This document shows positions 49,668 through 58,333 of a DNA stretch of 64,000 bases, piece by piece (positions within the stretch are counted from its first letter, which is position 1; the number at the start of each line of letters is the position of its first letter). The position numbers and the translations under genes were made by a program. Source of the stretch: Pseudomonadota bacterium. GTDB taxonomy: Bacteria; Pseudomonadota; Gammaproteobacteria; Burkholderiales; Burkholderiaceae_C. Under the pieces are notes generated by a model that saw nothing but the letters and a program-made list of their open reading frames with translations, had not been told where the DNA came from and ran no database searches. The DNA is taken from positions 41,087 to 105,086 of the forward strand of contig JAJXTO010000006.1 of the NCBI GenBank assembly GCA_021783695.1. Direction: 5' to 3'.

Positions 49668-49730
49668 AAGCCTTACCCCGCTGCACCTGTTGTTGTCCAA
49701 TTGGTTTCACACACACTTGAGAGGTTCTTC

Positions 49731-50864
49731 ATGTCACACAAACTGCATACGAAGTCAGTCCGTCGCAAGCTGCTGGCGGCCTGCCTGGCTGGCGCCGCGG
49801 CGCTGACCTTCGGCGCCACCGCTCCGGCGCGTGCCGCCGAAGTGCTCAACATCTACAACTGGTCCGACTACATCGCACCGACCACGGTGCCCGGTTTCGA
49901 GAAAGACACCAGTATCAAGGTGCGCTACGACACCTTCGACTCCAATGAAACCCTGTTCGCCAAGATGGTGGCGGGTGACACCGGCTATGACATCGTGGTG
50001 CCCTCGTCCAACTGGGCGGCCATCGACATCAAGGGCGGGTTGCTGCATCCGCTGGACAAAGCCAAGATCCCCAACTACAAGAACCTCGATCCGGGCCTGA
50101 TGAAGCAGCTCGCCGCAGTCGATCCGGGCAACAAATACCTCATTCCCTGGATGTGGGGTTACACCACCGTGGGCATCAATGTCGCCCAAGTGAAAAAGGC
50201 GCTGGGCTCCACGCCCATGCCGGCCAATCCCTGGGATCTGATTTTCAACCCCACTTACTCTGACAAGATCAAGTCCTGCGGCATCTCCATGCTCGACTCG
50301 GGCGGCGACATCATGGAGGCTGCGTTCAACTATCTCGGCATTCCACAAAACACCCAGAGCCCGGCTGACTTCGAGAAGGCCTACGCCATGGTGCAGAAGG
50401 TGCGCAAGAATGTCAGCATCTTCTCGTCCTCGGGCTACATCAACGATCTGGCTGGCGGCTCCATCTGCATGTCGCTGGGCTGGTCGGGGGATATGGGCAT
50501 TGCCGCGGCACGCGCCAAGGCCGCAAAAAACAAGCAGGACATCGAAGTGTTCCCGCCCACGCATGGCGCGGTGATCTTTATCGACACCATGGCCATTCCG
50601 GCTGATGCAAAAAACCTCGACAACGCGTACAAGTGGATGAACTATGTGCTCGAGCCCAAGGTGGCCGCGGCTGACACCAACACGGTGACCTATGCCAATC
50701 CGGTGCCGTCGTCGTTGCCGTATGTCGATGCCAAGATCAAGGACAACGACTTCGTGTTCCTCAAGCCCGACATGGTGGCCAAGCTGATTCCGCCCAAGGT
50801 CTACACCCCGGAGCAGCGTCGTCTGGTGACCCGTCTTTACACCAAGTTCAAGACCGGTCTGTGA
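49731..50864 (+). CDS. potF: Putrescine/polyamine ABC transporter substrate-binding protein
   Basis: Periplasmic polyamine-binding protein of the PotF/PotD family (377 aa). A Sec signal peptide ends near residue 35 (APARAAEVLNIYNW); then VLNIYNWSDYIAPTTVPGFEKDTSIKVRYDTFDSNETLFAKM, DIVVPSSNWAAIDIKGGLLHPLDK, IPWMWGYTTVGIN, CMSLGWSGDMGIAAAR and PTHGAVIFIDTMAIP follow. WSDYI and the SLGWSGD patch contain the aromatic/acidic residues that bind diamines in PotF. Ahead of potG-potH-potI, with a sigma-54-type promoter upstream. Start is clear from GAGAGG upstream of the ATG. Confidence 0.93.
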   Translation: MSHKLHTKSVRRKLLAACLAGAAALTFGATAPARAAEVLNIYNWSDYIAPTTVPGFEKDTSIKVRYDTFDSNETLFAKMVAGDTGYDIVVPSSNWAAIDIKGGLLHPLDKAKIPNYKNLDPGLMKQLAAVDPGNKYLIPWMWGYTTVGINVAQVKKALGSTPMPANPWDLIFNPTYSDKIKSCGISMLDSGGDIMEAAFNYLGIPQNTQSPADFEKAYAMVQKVRKNVSIFSSSGYINDLAGGSICMSLGWSGDMGIAAARAKAAKNKQDIEVFPPTHGAVIFIDTMAIPADAKNLDNAYKWMNYVLEPKVAAADTNTVTYANPVPSSLPYVDAKIKDNDFVFLKPDMVAKLIPPKVYTPEQRRLVTRLYTKFKTGL

Positions 50865-50958
50865 TCTAAACCCTGTTGCCGCGTTCTCCGTTCTTTTGTC
50901 TGCGGAGGCGCGGCAGCCCCCAGCTCAACTTTGTTTGACCGATGATGGAGTTCGCGTT

Positions 50959-52089
50959 GTGACGCCCCCTTCCCCGAGTGCAAAACCCTTCCTGCGCATC
51001 GACGGCATCACCCGTCGGTTTGATGAGGTTGTCGCGGTCAATGACATCCATCTTGACATCCAGCAAGGCGAGATCTTTGCACTGCTCGGATCGAGTGGCT
51101 GCGGCAAATCCACCTTGCTGCGCATGCTCGGGGGCTTCGAGACGCCGACCTCCGGCCACATCTATCTGGAAGGGGAGGACATCACCGATCTGCCGCCCTA
51201 CGAGCGGCCGATCAACATGATGTTCCAGTCCTACGCGCTGTTTCCGCATCTCACGGTGTTCGACAACATCGCCTTCGGCCTCAAGCGCGACGGCATGGCC
51301 AAGAACGACATTGCCGCCCGCGTCGAACAGATGCTCGACCTGGTCCAGCTCAAGCCCTACGCCAAGCGCAAGCCGCATCAGCTCTCCGGCGGCCAGCAGC
51401 AGCGCGTGGCCCTGGCGCGCAGCCTGGCCAAACGGCCCAAATTGTTATTGCTCGACGAACCGCTCGCCGCGCTCGACAAGAAGCTGCGCGAGCGCACTCA
51501 GCTCGAACTCGTCAACATTCTGCGCAAGGTCGGCGTGACCTGCGTGATGGTCACCCACGACCAGGAGGAAGCCATGACCATGGCCGACCGCATCGCGGTG
51601 ATGAAGGACGGCGAGTTTCTGCAGCTCGGCACGCCCATCGAGATCTACGAGACACCCAATTGCCTGTTCGTGGCGGATTTCATCGGTGATGTGAACCTGT
51701 TCAAGGGCCGGGTCGAGGTGGACGAGCCCGACCATGTGGTGATCGGATCGCCGCAGGGCAGGCACTATGTCAGTCACGGCATCACCGGCACCCAGGGCAT
51801 GTCGGTGCATGTCGCGGTCCGGCCAGAAAAGATCTGTCTGCAGGAGCGCCAGCCGACCGTTGAGCAGCGGGAATCGGCGGCCGAACACGATTTCAACTGC
51901 GCGCATGGCACCATCGACGGCATCGCGTACTTCGGCAAATTCACGCTGTTCCATGTGCGCCTGGACGACGGCATGGTGATCAAGGTGACCCGCGAGAATG
52001 CGGCCAGGCACGAGGAATCGCGACTGCAGCGCGGCCAAAAAGTCTATGCGTGGTGGGACGGCAGCGATGTCGTCGTCTTGAATCAGTAG
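50959..52089 (+). CDS. potG: Polyamine ABC transporter ATP-binding protein
   Basis: ATPase of the PotFGHI putrescine importer. Walker A GSSGCGKSTLLRMLGG, signature HQLSGGQQQRVALARSLAKRP, Walker B LLLLDEPLAALDKK, H-loop VMVTHDQEEAMTMADR, and the C-terminal TOBE/regulatory domain with HVAVRPEKICL. Start is placed at the GTG at 50959 with GGAG eight bases upstream, giving 376 aa, essentially the length of E. coli PotG (377). The frame runs further upstream to a TTG at 50896, which would add 21 unlike residues. It follows potF after 94 bases. Confidence 0.92.
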   Translation: MTPPSPSAKPFLRIDGITRRFDEVVAVNDIHLDIQQGEIFALLGSSGCGKSTLLRMLGGFETPTSGHIYLEGEDITDLPPYERPINMMFQSYALFPHLTVFDNIAFGLKRDGMAKNDIAARVEQMLDLVQLKPYAKRKPHQLSGGQQQRVALARSLAKRPKLLLLDEPLAALDKKLRERTQLELVNILRKVGVTCVMVTHDQEEAMTMADRIAVMKDGEFLQLGTPIEIYETPNCLFVADFIGDVNLFKGRVEVDEPDHVVIGSPQGRHYVSHGITGTQGMSVHVAVRPEKICLQERQPTVEQRESAAEHDFNCAHGTIDGIAYFGKFTLFHVRLDDGMVIKVTRENAARHEESRLQRGQKVYAWWDGSDVVVLNQ

Positions 52090-52097
52090 AGCGCGCC

Positions 52098-53027
52098 ATG
52101 CCAACACACCATGACACGCCCGCGTCCCGCAAGACGCACAAACCGATCAGTTGGGGCCGCAAGGCCGTCATCGGCATTCCGCAGATCTGGCTGCTGGCCT
52201 TTCTGCTGGCGCCATTCTTCATCCTGCTCAAGATCAGCGTGTCGGAAACCGACGCGCTGGGCATTGGTTTCAATCCGCTCGTCACCTACGCGAACGACGC
52301 GCTGCAACTCAACATCCGCTTTACGCCGTATCTGGCGCTGGTGCGAGACAGCCTCTACATCATCACCTACCTGTCGTCGCTCTGGTACGCGCTGCTGACC
52401 ACGGTGCTGTGTCTGGTGATCGGTTATCCGTTCTCCTATTTCATCGCCCGCGCCAAGCCCACGGTACGGCCTGCGCTGCTGATGCTGGTCATGCTGCCGT
52501 TCTGGACGTCGTTCCTCATCCGCATCTACGCCTGGAAGAACCTGCTCGACGTCAACGGCCTGGTCAACCAATTCCTGATGTGGGTCGGCATCATCCACAC
52601 CCCGCTGCGCATGATGTTCACCGAGTTTTCCTTCATGGTAGGCATGGTGTATGGCTACATCCCCTTCATGATCCTGCCGCTCTACGCCACGCTGGTGAAG
52701 ATGGATCACCGCCTGGTGGAGGCCGCGGCCGACCTGGGCTCCACACCGTTCAAGACCTTCTGGCTGGTCACCGTGCCGCTGTCCAAGTCGGGCATCATCG
52801 CCGGCAGCCTGCTGGTGTTCATTCCGGCGGTGGGCGAATACGTCATTCCTGAACTGCTTGCTGGCCCGTCCACCCTCAACATCGGCCGGGTGATGTGGAA
52901 CGAGTTCTTCCTCAACCTCGACTGGCAGCGCGCCTCGGCGGTGGCCATTGTGATGATCGTGCTCATCCTGCTGCCCATCGCGGTGTTCAACAGGTATCAG
53001 ACCAAGAGCCTGGAGGGCACGCGATGA
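52098..53027 (+). CDS. potH: Polyamine ABC transporter permease PotH
   Basis: Permease subunit of the putrescine importer (309 aa). It begins after a short cytoplasmic part and has six membrane segments, including AVIGIPQIWLLAFLLAPFFILLKIS (split between helices) and LLMLVMLPFWTSFLIRIYAWKNLL. The EAA-loop equivalent reads VEAAADLGSTPFKTFWLVTVPLSKSGI, as in PotH. It starts eight bases after potG and overlaps potI by ATGA. Confidence 0.93.
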   Translation: MPTHHDTPASRKTHKPISWGRKAVIGIPQIWLLAFLLAPFFILLKISVSETDALGIGFNPLVTYANDALQLNIRFTPYLALVRDSLYIITYLSSLWYALLTTVLCLVIGYPFSYFIARAKPTVRPALLMLVMLPFWTSFLIRIYAWKNLLDVNGLVNQFLMWVGIIHTPLRMMFTEFSFMVGMVYGYIPFMILPLYATLVKMDHRLVEAAADLGSTPFKTFWLVTVPLSKSGIIAGSLLVFIPAVGEYVIPELLAGPSTLNIGRVMWNEFFLNLDWQRASAVAIVMIVLILLPIAVFNRYQTKSLEGTR

Positions 53028-53914
53028 AAAAGACCGCCGTGCTGCCCCTGACCTGGATGATCCTGGTCTACCTGTTTCTCTACCTGCCCATCGTGGTGCT
53101 GGTGGTGTACTCGTTCAACGACTCGCGCATGGTCACCATTTGGGGCGGGTGGACTTTCAAGTGGTACGGCGCCGTCGTGCACGACCAGGAAGTCATCAGC
53201 GGCCTGATCCTGTCGCTCAAAGTGGCGCTGGCCACGGCCAGCACCTCGGTGCTGCTGGGCACGCTGGCGGCCTTCGCCCTGGTGCGCTACCGGCACTTTG
53301 CCGGCAAGAGTCTTCTCAACTTCATGATCAACATCCCGCTGGTCATGCCCACCGTGGTGATCGCGCTGGCGCTGCTGCTGTTTTTTGTCAGCGTGCAAAA
53401 AGCCATGGGGTTTCCGCAAAAAGGGTTTTTCACCATCTACATCGGCCACACCGTCATGGCCATTTCCTATGCCGCCGTGGTCATCCAGTCGCGCCTCAAG
53501 GAAATGGACCGGTCCATCGAAGAAGCCGCCATGGATCTGGGCGCGCGCCCTTTTCAGGTGTTCATGCTGGTCACCCTGCCGTCGATTTCGCAGGCCCTGG
53601 TGTCGGCCTGGCTGCTGGCGTTCTCGCTGTCGCTCGATGAGGTGGTGATCTCTGCCTTCCTCTCCGGCCCGGGCAGCACGACCTTGCCGGTGGTCATCTT
53701 CTCGCGCGCCCGTCTCGGCCTGAGCCCGACCATCAATGTGGTCGGCGCCATCACCGTCTACCTGGTCATCATCGCCGTGGCAGTGAGCAGCCTGCTGATG
53801 GCGCGGCGCGAACGTCTGCGCGCCAGGCAGGCGGCGCAAGCCCTGCGGCTGGACGCCGAGCCGCAGCACGCAAAAGAATTCGGCGTCGGATTCATGACCG
53901 CAGAAGGGCGATGA
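53024..53914 (+). CDS. potI: Polyamine ABC transporter permease PotI
   Basis: Second permease subunit (296 aa). Membrane segments include LTWMILVYLFLYLPIVVLVVYSFN and NFMINIPLVMPTVVIALALLLFFV. The EAA loop is SIEEAAMDLGARPFQVFMLVTLPSI, and the C-terminal domain LSLDEVVISAFLSGPGSTTLPVVIFSRAR is typical of PotI/PotC. It overlaps potH by four bases, and ends with a charged tail of about 30 residues (RRERLRARQAAQALRLDAEPQH) that lies outside the conserved domain. The porin gene follows after 75 bases, perhaps in the same transcript. Confidence 0.93.
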   Translation: MKKTAVLPLTWMILVYLFLYLPIVVLVVYSFNDSRMVTIWGGWTFKWYGAVVHDQEVISGLILSLKVALATASTSVLLGTLAAFALVRYRHFAGKSLLNFMINIPLVMPTVVIALALLLFFVSVQKAMGFPQKGFFTIYIGHTVMAISYAAVVIQSRLKEMDRSIEEAAMDLGARPFQVFMLVTLPSISQALVSAWLLAFSLSLDEVVISAFLSGPGSTTLPVVIFSRARLGLSPTINVVGAITVYLVIIAVAVSSLLMARRERLRARQAAQALRLDAEPQHAKEFGVGFMTAEGR

Positions 53915-53989
53915 GCCGTCGCCAGATGATCGGTTTTTTTGAGCAAGTGCAGCACCCTGTCAACACCTAAAAATGCCTGGAGGATCGCA

Positions 53990-55414
53990 ATGATGAACAA
54001 GTTCAAACTCACCGTGCTGGCTGCCAGCCTGGGGCTTGCCCCGCTGGCGCACGCCGATACCAACGCCGACATCCTGAGCGAGCTGCAAGCGCTCAAGGCC
54101 AAGGTGCAGCAACTCGAAGCGCAGGTCAAGGCGCAGCAAACCCAGATCACCGACAACCAGAAAGCCACCGACGAAGCGACGACGGTCGCCAACCATGCCG
54201 ACGTGCAGGTCTCGGGCATCAAGGAGCAAACCGAGTCATCGGGCTTCAAGGGCCTGAAGATCACCGGCATGATCGCCCCGGCTTACGTCTACAACCAGGA
54301 CCAGCAGGCCAGTTCCTTCGTCTTCCTCAACCGTTCGAATGGCAATCCCGGCGCCTACTCGCTCTACAACTACGACAACTCCTACTTCGGTGGGGCCTAC
54401 ATCTCCTTCGCCAAGGAAACCGCTGGCGGCGTGAAGTGGAACCTGACGCTCGCCCCTGACCGCGGCGCCGGCGTCAATATGAACGGCAACTCGATCGTGC
54501 ACGAAGCCTCGGTGGCCATTCCGCTGAACAACGAGACCAAGCTCATTGCCGGGCAGATCCCCGACTGGGAAGGGTATGAATCGACCTGGGACAACCAGAC
54601 CAAGGCCATCACCCACAACCTGTTGTTTGACTTCACCGAGCTGACTGCCTATACCGGCGTGGGCCTCGACCAGACCGTGGGCAACTGGGAATGGAAGAGC
54701 TTGATCGCCAATATGAACTCGCCGCGCTACTACTACGGCGGTAGCGGGGGGCGTGCCCCGGCGCTGGTGTTCCGCGCCGACTACACCCCGCCCGGCTATG
54801 ACAACGCCGACATCGGTTTCTGGGGGATGGTGGGCAAGCTGCCGAACTACAACGTCGCAGTCGGTGGCACCACACCGTTGTTTGCCACCGGCACCTCCAC
54901 CGCGCAGATGTTCGAGGTCGACGGCTATCTGACCCAAGGCAACTGGGGCTACTACGGCCAGGTCGGCTATGGACAGCAGACTGGCGCGGCCTACAACGGC
55001 GGCAAGGCCAAGTGGTGGGGCGCCTCGGGCATGCTGACCTATAACTTCACCCCGCGTTTCCTCGGCTTCGCTCGCGCCGATTACATCAACAACAGTAGCA
55101 ATGGCGGCGGACTTCCGGGGGGGTATATGAACACGACCTCGGGCGGCCCTGGCGTGACCTTCAATGGCGTCAACGGCTTCGGCCCGGGCTATGTCAATGA
55201 CGGTACTGGCAACTGGACTGTCGTCGACCCCAATAAGGGCGCCAACCGCTACGCGCTTTCTCTCGGTTGGAACTACCTTCTGACCGAGTCCACCACGCTC
55301 AAGATGGAGTACCGCTATGACCGCTCCAGCCTTGCCACGTTCTACAACGTCTCGGATGGCAGCTACAAGAAGGACAACAATCTCCTCGCCGCTTCGGTGG
55401 TCGTGAGCTTCTGA
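53990..55414 (+). CDS. Outer-membrane porin with N-terminal coiled coil
   Basis: A 474-aa outer-membrane protein. The signal peptide (MMNKFKLTVLAASLGLAPLAHA) is followed by a coiled coil, ILSELQALKAKVQQLEAQVK, at about 27-60, then a beta-barrel rich in aromatic residues that ends with an aromatic C-terminal residue (Phe, VVSF). The barrel shows the alternating pattern of porins and the mature sequence GMIAPAYVYNQDQQASSF begins it. The N-terminal coiled coil resembles the trimerisation helix of DcaP-like porins. GGAGGA before the ATG at 53990 marks the start. Its place at the end of the pot operon suggests diamine or amino-compound uptake across the outer membrane. A Rho-independent terminator follows. 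Confidence 0.85.
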   Translation: MMNKFKLTVLAASLGLAPLAHADTNADILSELQALKAKVQQLEAQVKAQQTQITDNQKATDEATTVANHADVQVSGIKEQTESSGFKGLKITGMIAPAYVYNQDQQASSFVFLNRSNGNPGAYSLYNYDNSYFGGAYISFAKETAGGVKWNLTLAPDRGAGVNMNGNSIVHEASVAIPLNNETKLIAGQIPDWEGYESTWDNQTKAITHNLLFDFTELTAYTGVGLDQTVGNWEWKSLIANMNSPRYYYGGSGGRAPALVFRADYTPPGYDNADIGFWGMVGKLPNYNVAVGGTTPLFATGTSTAQMFEVDGYLTQGNWGYYGQVGYGQQTGAAYNGGKAKWWGASGMLTYNFTPRFLGFARADYINNSSNGGGLPGGYMNTTSGGPGVTFNGVNGFGPGYVNDGTGNWTVVDPNKGANRYALSLGWNYLLTESTTLKMEYRYDRSSLATFYNVSDGSYKKDNNLLAASVVVSF

Positions 55415-55440
55415 TCTTCTGCTGTTTCAGGTGGACACTC

Positions 55441-55467
55441 AGGCCGGCACAGACCGGCCTTTTTTTC
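55441..55467 (+). terminator. Rho-independent terminator after the porin gene
   Basis: Stem AGGCCGG / CCGGCCT with loop CACAGA and a seven-T tract, beginning 26 bases after the porin stop codon and ending 14 bases before the puuC start codon. Its strength and the closeness of puuC suggest limited read-through or attenuation. Confidence 0.85.
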
Positions 55468-55481
55468 TCACGGAGATTCGC

Positions 55482-56993
55482 ATGACCGAAAATTTCAACC
55501 GCATCTGGCATCAACACGCCGCCGACCTGATCCAGCGCGGCATCGATGGACGCATGGTGATCGACGGCCGGCGCTGGAACGCGGCAGACGGCGGCCTGTT
55601 CGACTGCGTCTCGCCCATCGACGGCAAAGTCATCGCCCGCGTGGCGCGCGGCAAGGCGGCGGATATCGATCGCGCCGTGGCCTCGGCGCGTGCGGCGTTC
55701 AACGACCGCCGTTGGGCCGGGCAGCCACCGGCGGCGCGCAAAAAGGTCATGGTGGCGTTTGCCGAGCAACTACGCGCCGCACGCGACGAGCTGGCGCTGC
55801 TCGAAACCCTGGACATGGGCAAGCCGATCAAAAACAGCCTGAGCACCGACGTGCCGTCCGCCGCGCGCTGCCTGCAATGGTTTGGCGAGGCGGTGGACAA
55901 GATCTACGACGAAATCGCCCCCACCGGAGACAACGCGCTGGCGCTGATCACGCGCCAGCCCATCGGCGTGGTCGGCGCCATCGTGCCGTGGAACTACCCC
56001 ATGCTGATGGCCTCGTGGAAGCTCGGCCCGGCGCTGGCCGCGGGAAACAGCGTGGTGCTCAAGCCATCGGAGAAATCGCCTCTGACCGCGCTGCGCCTGG
56101 CCGAACTCGCGCTCGAAGCCGGTTTGCCCGAAGGCGTGTTCAACGTCGTTCCCGGCTTTGGCCACGAGGCCGGCGAGGCGCTGGCGCTGCACATGGACGT
56201 CGACGCCATCGGCTTCACCGGTTCCACCCGCACCGGCCGTCGCATGCTCGACTATTCCAGCCGCAGCAACCTCAAGCGCGTGTACAACGAGCTCGGCGGA
56301 AAATCCGCCAACATCGTCTTTGCCGATTTCGACGACCTCGACCGTGCGGCGGAAACCGCCATCGGCAGCATGTTCTACAACCAGGGCGAGAGCTGCAACG
56401 CGCCCTCGCGCCTGCTGGCGCAGGAGAGCATCGCCGACGCCTTTGTCGAAAAGCTCGCCGCGCTCACGCCCAAGTACCACCCCGCCGATCCGCTCGATGC
56501 CTCCACCGTGCTCGGCGCGCTGGTGGATGAAACCCAGACACAGACCGTGCTCGGCTACATCCAGTCCGGCGTGGACGAGGGCGCAAAGTGCGTCGCCGGT
56601 GGCTGCCGCGCGTTGCAGGAGACGGGGGGGCAGTACGTCGCCCCCACCGTGTTCGATGGCGTGCGCAACAACATGAAAATCGCGCAGGAGGAAATCTTCG
56701 GCCCGGTGCTGGCGGTCATCCGTTTCAAGACCGAGGCCGAGGCCGTGGCGATTGCCAACGACAGCGCCTACGGCCTGCATGCCGGGGTGTGGTCGCGCAA
56801 CCTCGACCGCGCGGTCCGCGTGGCGCGCGCCCTACAGGCGGGCACGGTCCACGTCAACCAGTACGACGAAGACGACATCACCGTGCCCTTCGGCGGCGTG
56901 AAGCAGTCGGGCAACGGCCGCGACAAATCGCTGCATGCCTTCGACAAATACACCGAACTCAAGACCACCTGGATGCGCATCGAACCGGCCTGA
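55482..56993 (+). CDS. puuC: Aldehyde dehydrogenase, gamma-glutamyl-gamma-aminobutyraldehyde type
   Basis: NAD(P)-dependent aldehyde dehydrogenase (503 aa) likely oxidising gamma-glutamyl-gamma-aminobutyraldehyde to gamma-glutamyl-GABA, the third Puu step. Catalytic residues are Glu270 in NELGGKSANIVF and Cys305 in YNQGESCNAPSRL; the oxyanion Asn171 is in VPWNYPMLMASWK. KQSGNGRDKSLHAFDKYTELK is the PuuC-type C-terminus. It may also oxidise aminobutyraldehyde or succinate semialdehyde, as no gabD is present. CGGAG ten bases upstream. Located just after a terminator, unusually close. Confidence 0.9.
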   Translation: MTENFNRIWHQHAADLIQRGIDGRMVIDGRRWNAADGGLFDCVSPIDGKVIARVARGKAADIDRAVASARAAFNDRRWAGQPPAARKKVMVAFAEQLRAARDELALLETLDMGKPIKNSLSTDVPSAARCLQWFGEAVDKIYDEIAPTGDNALALITRQPIGVVGAIVPWNYPMLMASWKLGPALAAGNSVVLKPSEKSPLTALRLAELALEAGLPEGVFNVVPGFGHEAGEALALHMDVDAIGFTGSTRTGRRMLDYSSRSNLKRVYNELGGKSANIVFADFDDLDRAAETAIGSMFYNQGESCNAPSRLLAQESIADAFVEKLAALTPKYHPADPLDASTVLGALVDETQTQTVLGYIQSGVDEGAKCVAGGCRALQETGGQYVAPTVFDGVRNNMKIAQEEIFGPVLAVIRFKTEAEAVAIANDSAYGLHAGVWSRNLDRAVRVARALQAGTVHVNQYDEDDITVPFGGVKQSGNGRDKSLHAFDKYTELKTTWMRIEPA

Positions 56994-57020
56994 ATCGGCG
57001 CGGACCTCAAAGGAACCATC

Positions 57021-58310
57021 ATGAACCACTCACTCAACGAACAACTGCAAGCCCGCCGCGCCGCCGCTACGCCGCGCGGCGTGGGTGTGATGGCCGGCTT
57101 CTATGCCGACCGCGCCGAAGGCGCCGAACTCTGGGACGTGGAAGGCCAGCGCTACATCGATTTCGCCGGCGGCATCGCCGTGATGAACGTCGGCCACCGC
57201 CACCCCAAGATCGTCGCCGCGCTGCAGACGCAGCTCGACCAGTTCACCCACACCTGCTATCAGGTCGTGCCGTATGAAAGCTATGTCAGCCTGGCCGAAA
57301 AACTCAACGCCCTCACGCCCGGCAGCCATGCGAAAAAAACCGCGCTGTTTTCCACCGGCGCCGAGGCCGTGGAAAACGCCATCAAGATTGCCCGCGCCTA
57401 CACCAAGCGTCCTGGGGTGATCGCTTTTGGCGGCGCCTTCCATGGCCGCAGCCTGTTCGCGGTCTCGCTCACCGGCAAGGTGCAGCCCTACAAGGCCGGG
57501 TTCGGACCCTTCCCGCCCGAGATTTATCACGCCCCCTTTCCCTGCCACTGCGCCAGCCTCGACGAGACCAAGAAGGCCGTGGAATTGCTGTTCAAGGCAG
57601 ATATCGAGCCGTCCCGCGTGGCCGCCATCATTTTCGAGCCGGTGCAAGGCGAGGGTGGCTTCAATGTGATTCAGGTCGAGGCGGTGAAGTGGCTGCGCGA
57701 ACTCTGCGATCAGCACGGCATCGTGCTCATTGCCGACGAGGTGCAAACGGGTTTTGGCCGCACCGGCAAGCTGTTCGCCATGGAGCATTTCTTCGAGCAG
57801 ACTGGGGTGCTGCCCGACCTGATGACCATCGCCAAATCGCTGGCCTCGGGTCTGCCGCTGTCGGCCGTGACCGGCCGCGCCGACATCATGGACGCCCCCG
57901 CGCCCGGCGGGCTGGGCGGCACCTATGCGGGCAACCCCATGGCGGTGGCCGCCGCGCATGCCGTCATCGACGTGATGCACGATGAACGTCTGCCTGAGCG
58001 CGGGCAGGTGCTGGGTGATGCGCTCAAGGCACGGTTGAACGGCCTGCGCGCGCAAGTGCCGCAGATTTTCGAGGTGCGCGGCCTCGGCGCGATGGTTGCA
58101 ATGGAGTTCCGCAATCCCGCAAGCGGTGCGCCAGATGCGGATTTCACCAAGCGGGTGCAGGCTCAAGCGCTCGTCCGCGGGCTGATTCTGCTCACCTGCG
58201 GCGTGAACTACAACGTCATCCGCTTCCTGTTTCCGCTGACCATCGCGCAGCCGGTGTTCGACGAGGCGCTGGCCATCCTCGAAGCGGCACTGCTGCAGGC
58301 AGCGGACTGA
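57021..58310 (+). CDS. gabT: 4-aminobutyrate aminotransferase
   Basis: PLP enzyme transferring the amino group of GABA to 2-oxoglutarate, giving succinate semialdehyde. The 429-aa protein has DFAGGIAVMNVGHRHP, STGAEAVENAIKIARAYTKRPGVIAFGGAFHGRS, IIFEPVQGEGGFNVIQVEAVKWLRELC, LIADEVQTGFGRTGKLFAMEH and the PLP lysine Lys272 in MTIAKSLASGLPLSAVTGR, all GabT-like. AAGGA precedes the ATG. It follows puuC by 27 bases and completes putrescine-to-succinate conversion. It converges with the SDR gene. Confidence 0.93.
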   Translation: MNHSLNEQLQARRAAATPRGVGVMAGFYADRAEGAELWDVEGQRYIDFAGGIAVMNVGHRHPKIVAALQTQLDQFTHTCYQVVPYESYVSLAEKLNALTPGSHAKKTALFSTGAEAVENAIKIARAYTKRPGVIAFGGAFHGRSLFAVSLTGKVQPYKAGFGPFPPEIYHAPFPCHCASLDETKKAVELLFKADIEPSRVAAIIFEPVQGEGGFNVIQVEAVKWLRELCDQHGIVLIADEVQTGFGRTGKLFAMEHFFEQTGVLPDLMTIAKSLASGLPLSAVTGRADIMDAPAPGGLGGTYAGNPMAVAAAHAVIDVMHDERLPERGQVLGDALKARLNGLRAQVPQIFEVRGLGAMVAMEFRNPASGAPDADFTKRVQAQALVRGLILLTCGVNYNVIRFLFPLTIAQPVFDEALAILEAALLQAAD

Positions 58311-58333
58311 ACCCCGCGCGTGCGCGCCGCGGC

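Noticed and set aside
48169..49716. Minus-strand open frame opposite spuC (515 codons)
   Set aside because: Antisense of a clear aminotransferase gene, no motif.
50896..50958. Upstream TTG start for potG
   Set aside because: The GTG at 50959 has a better ribosome-binding site and yields the family length.
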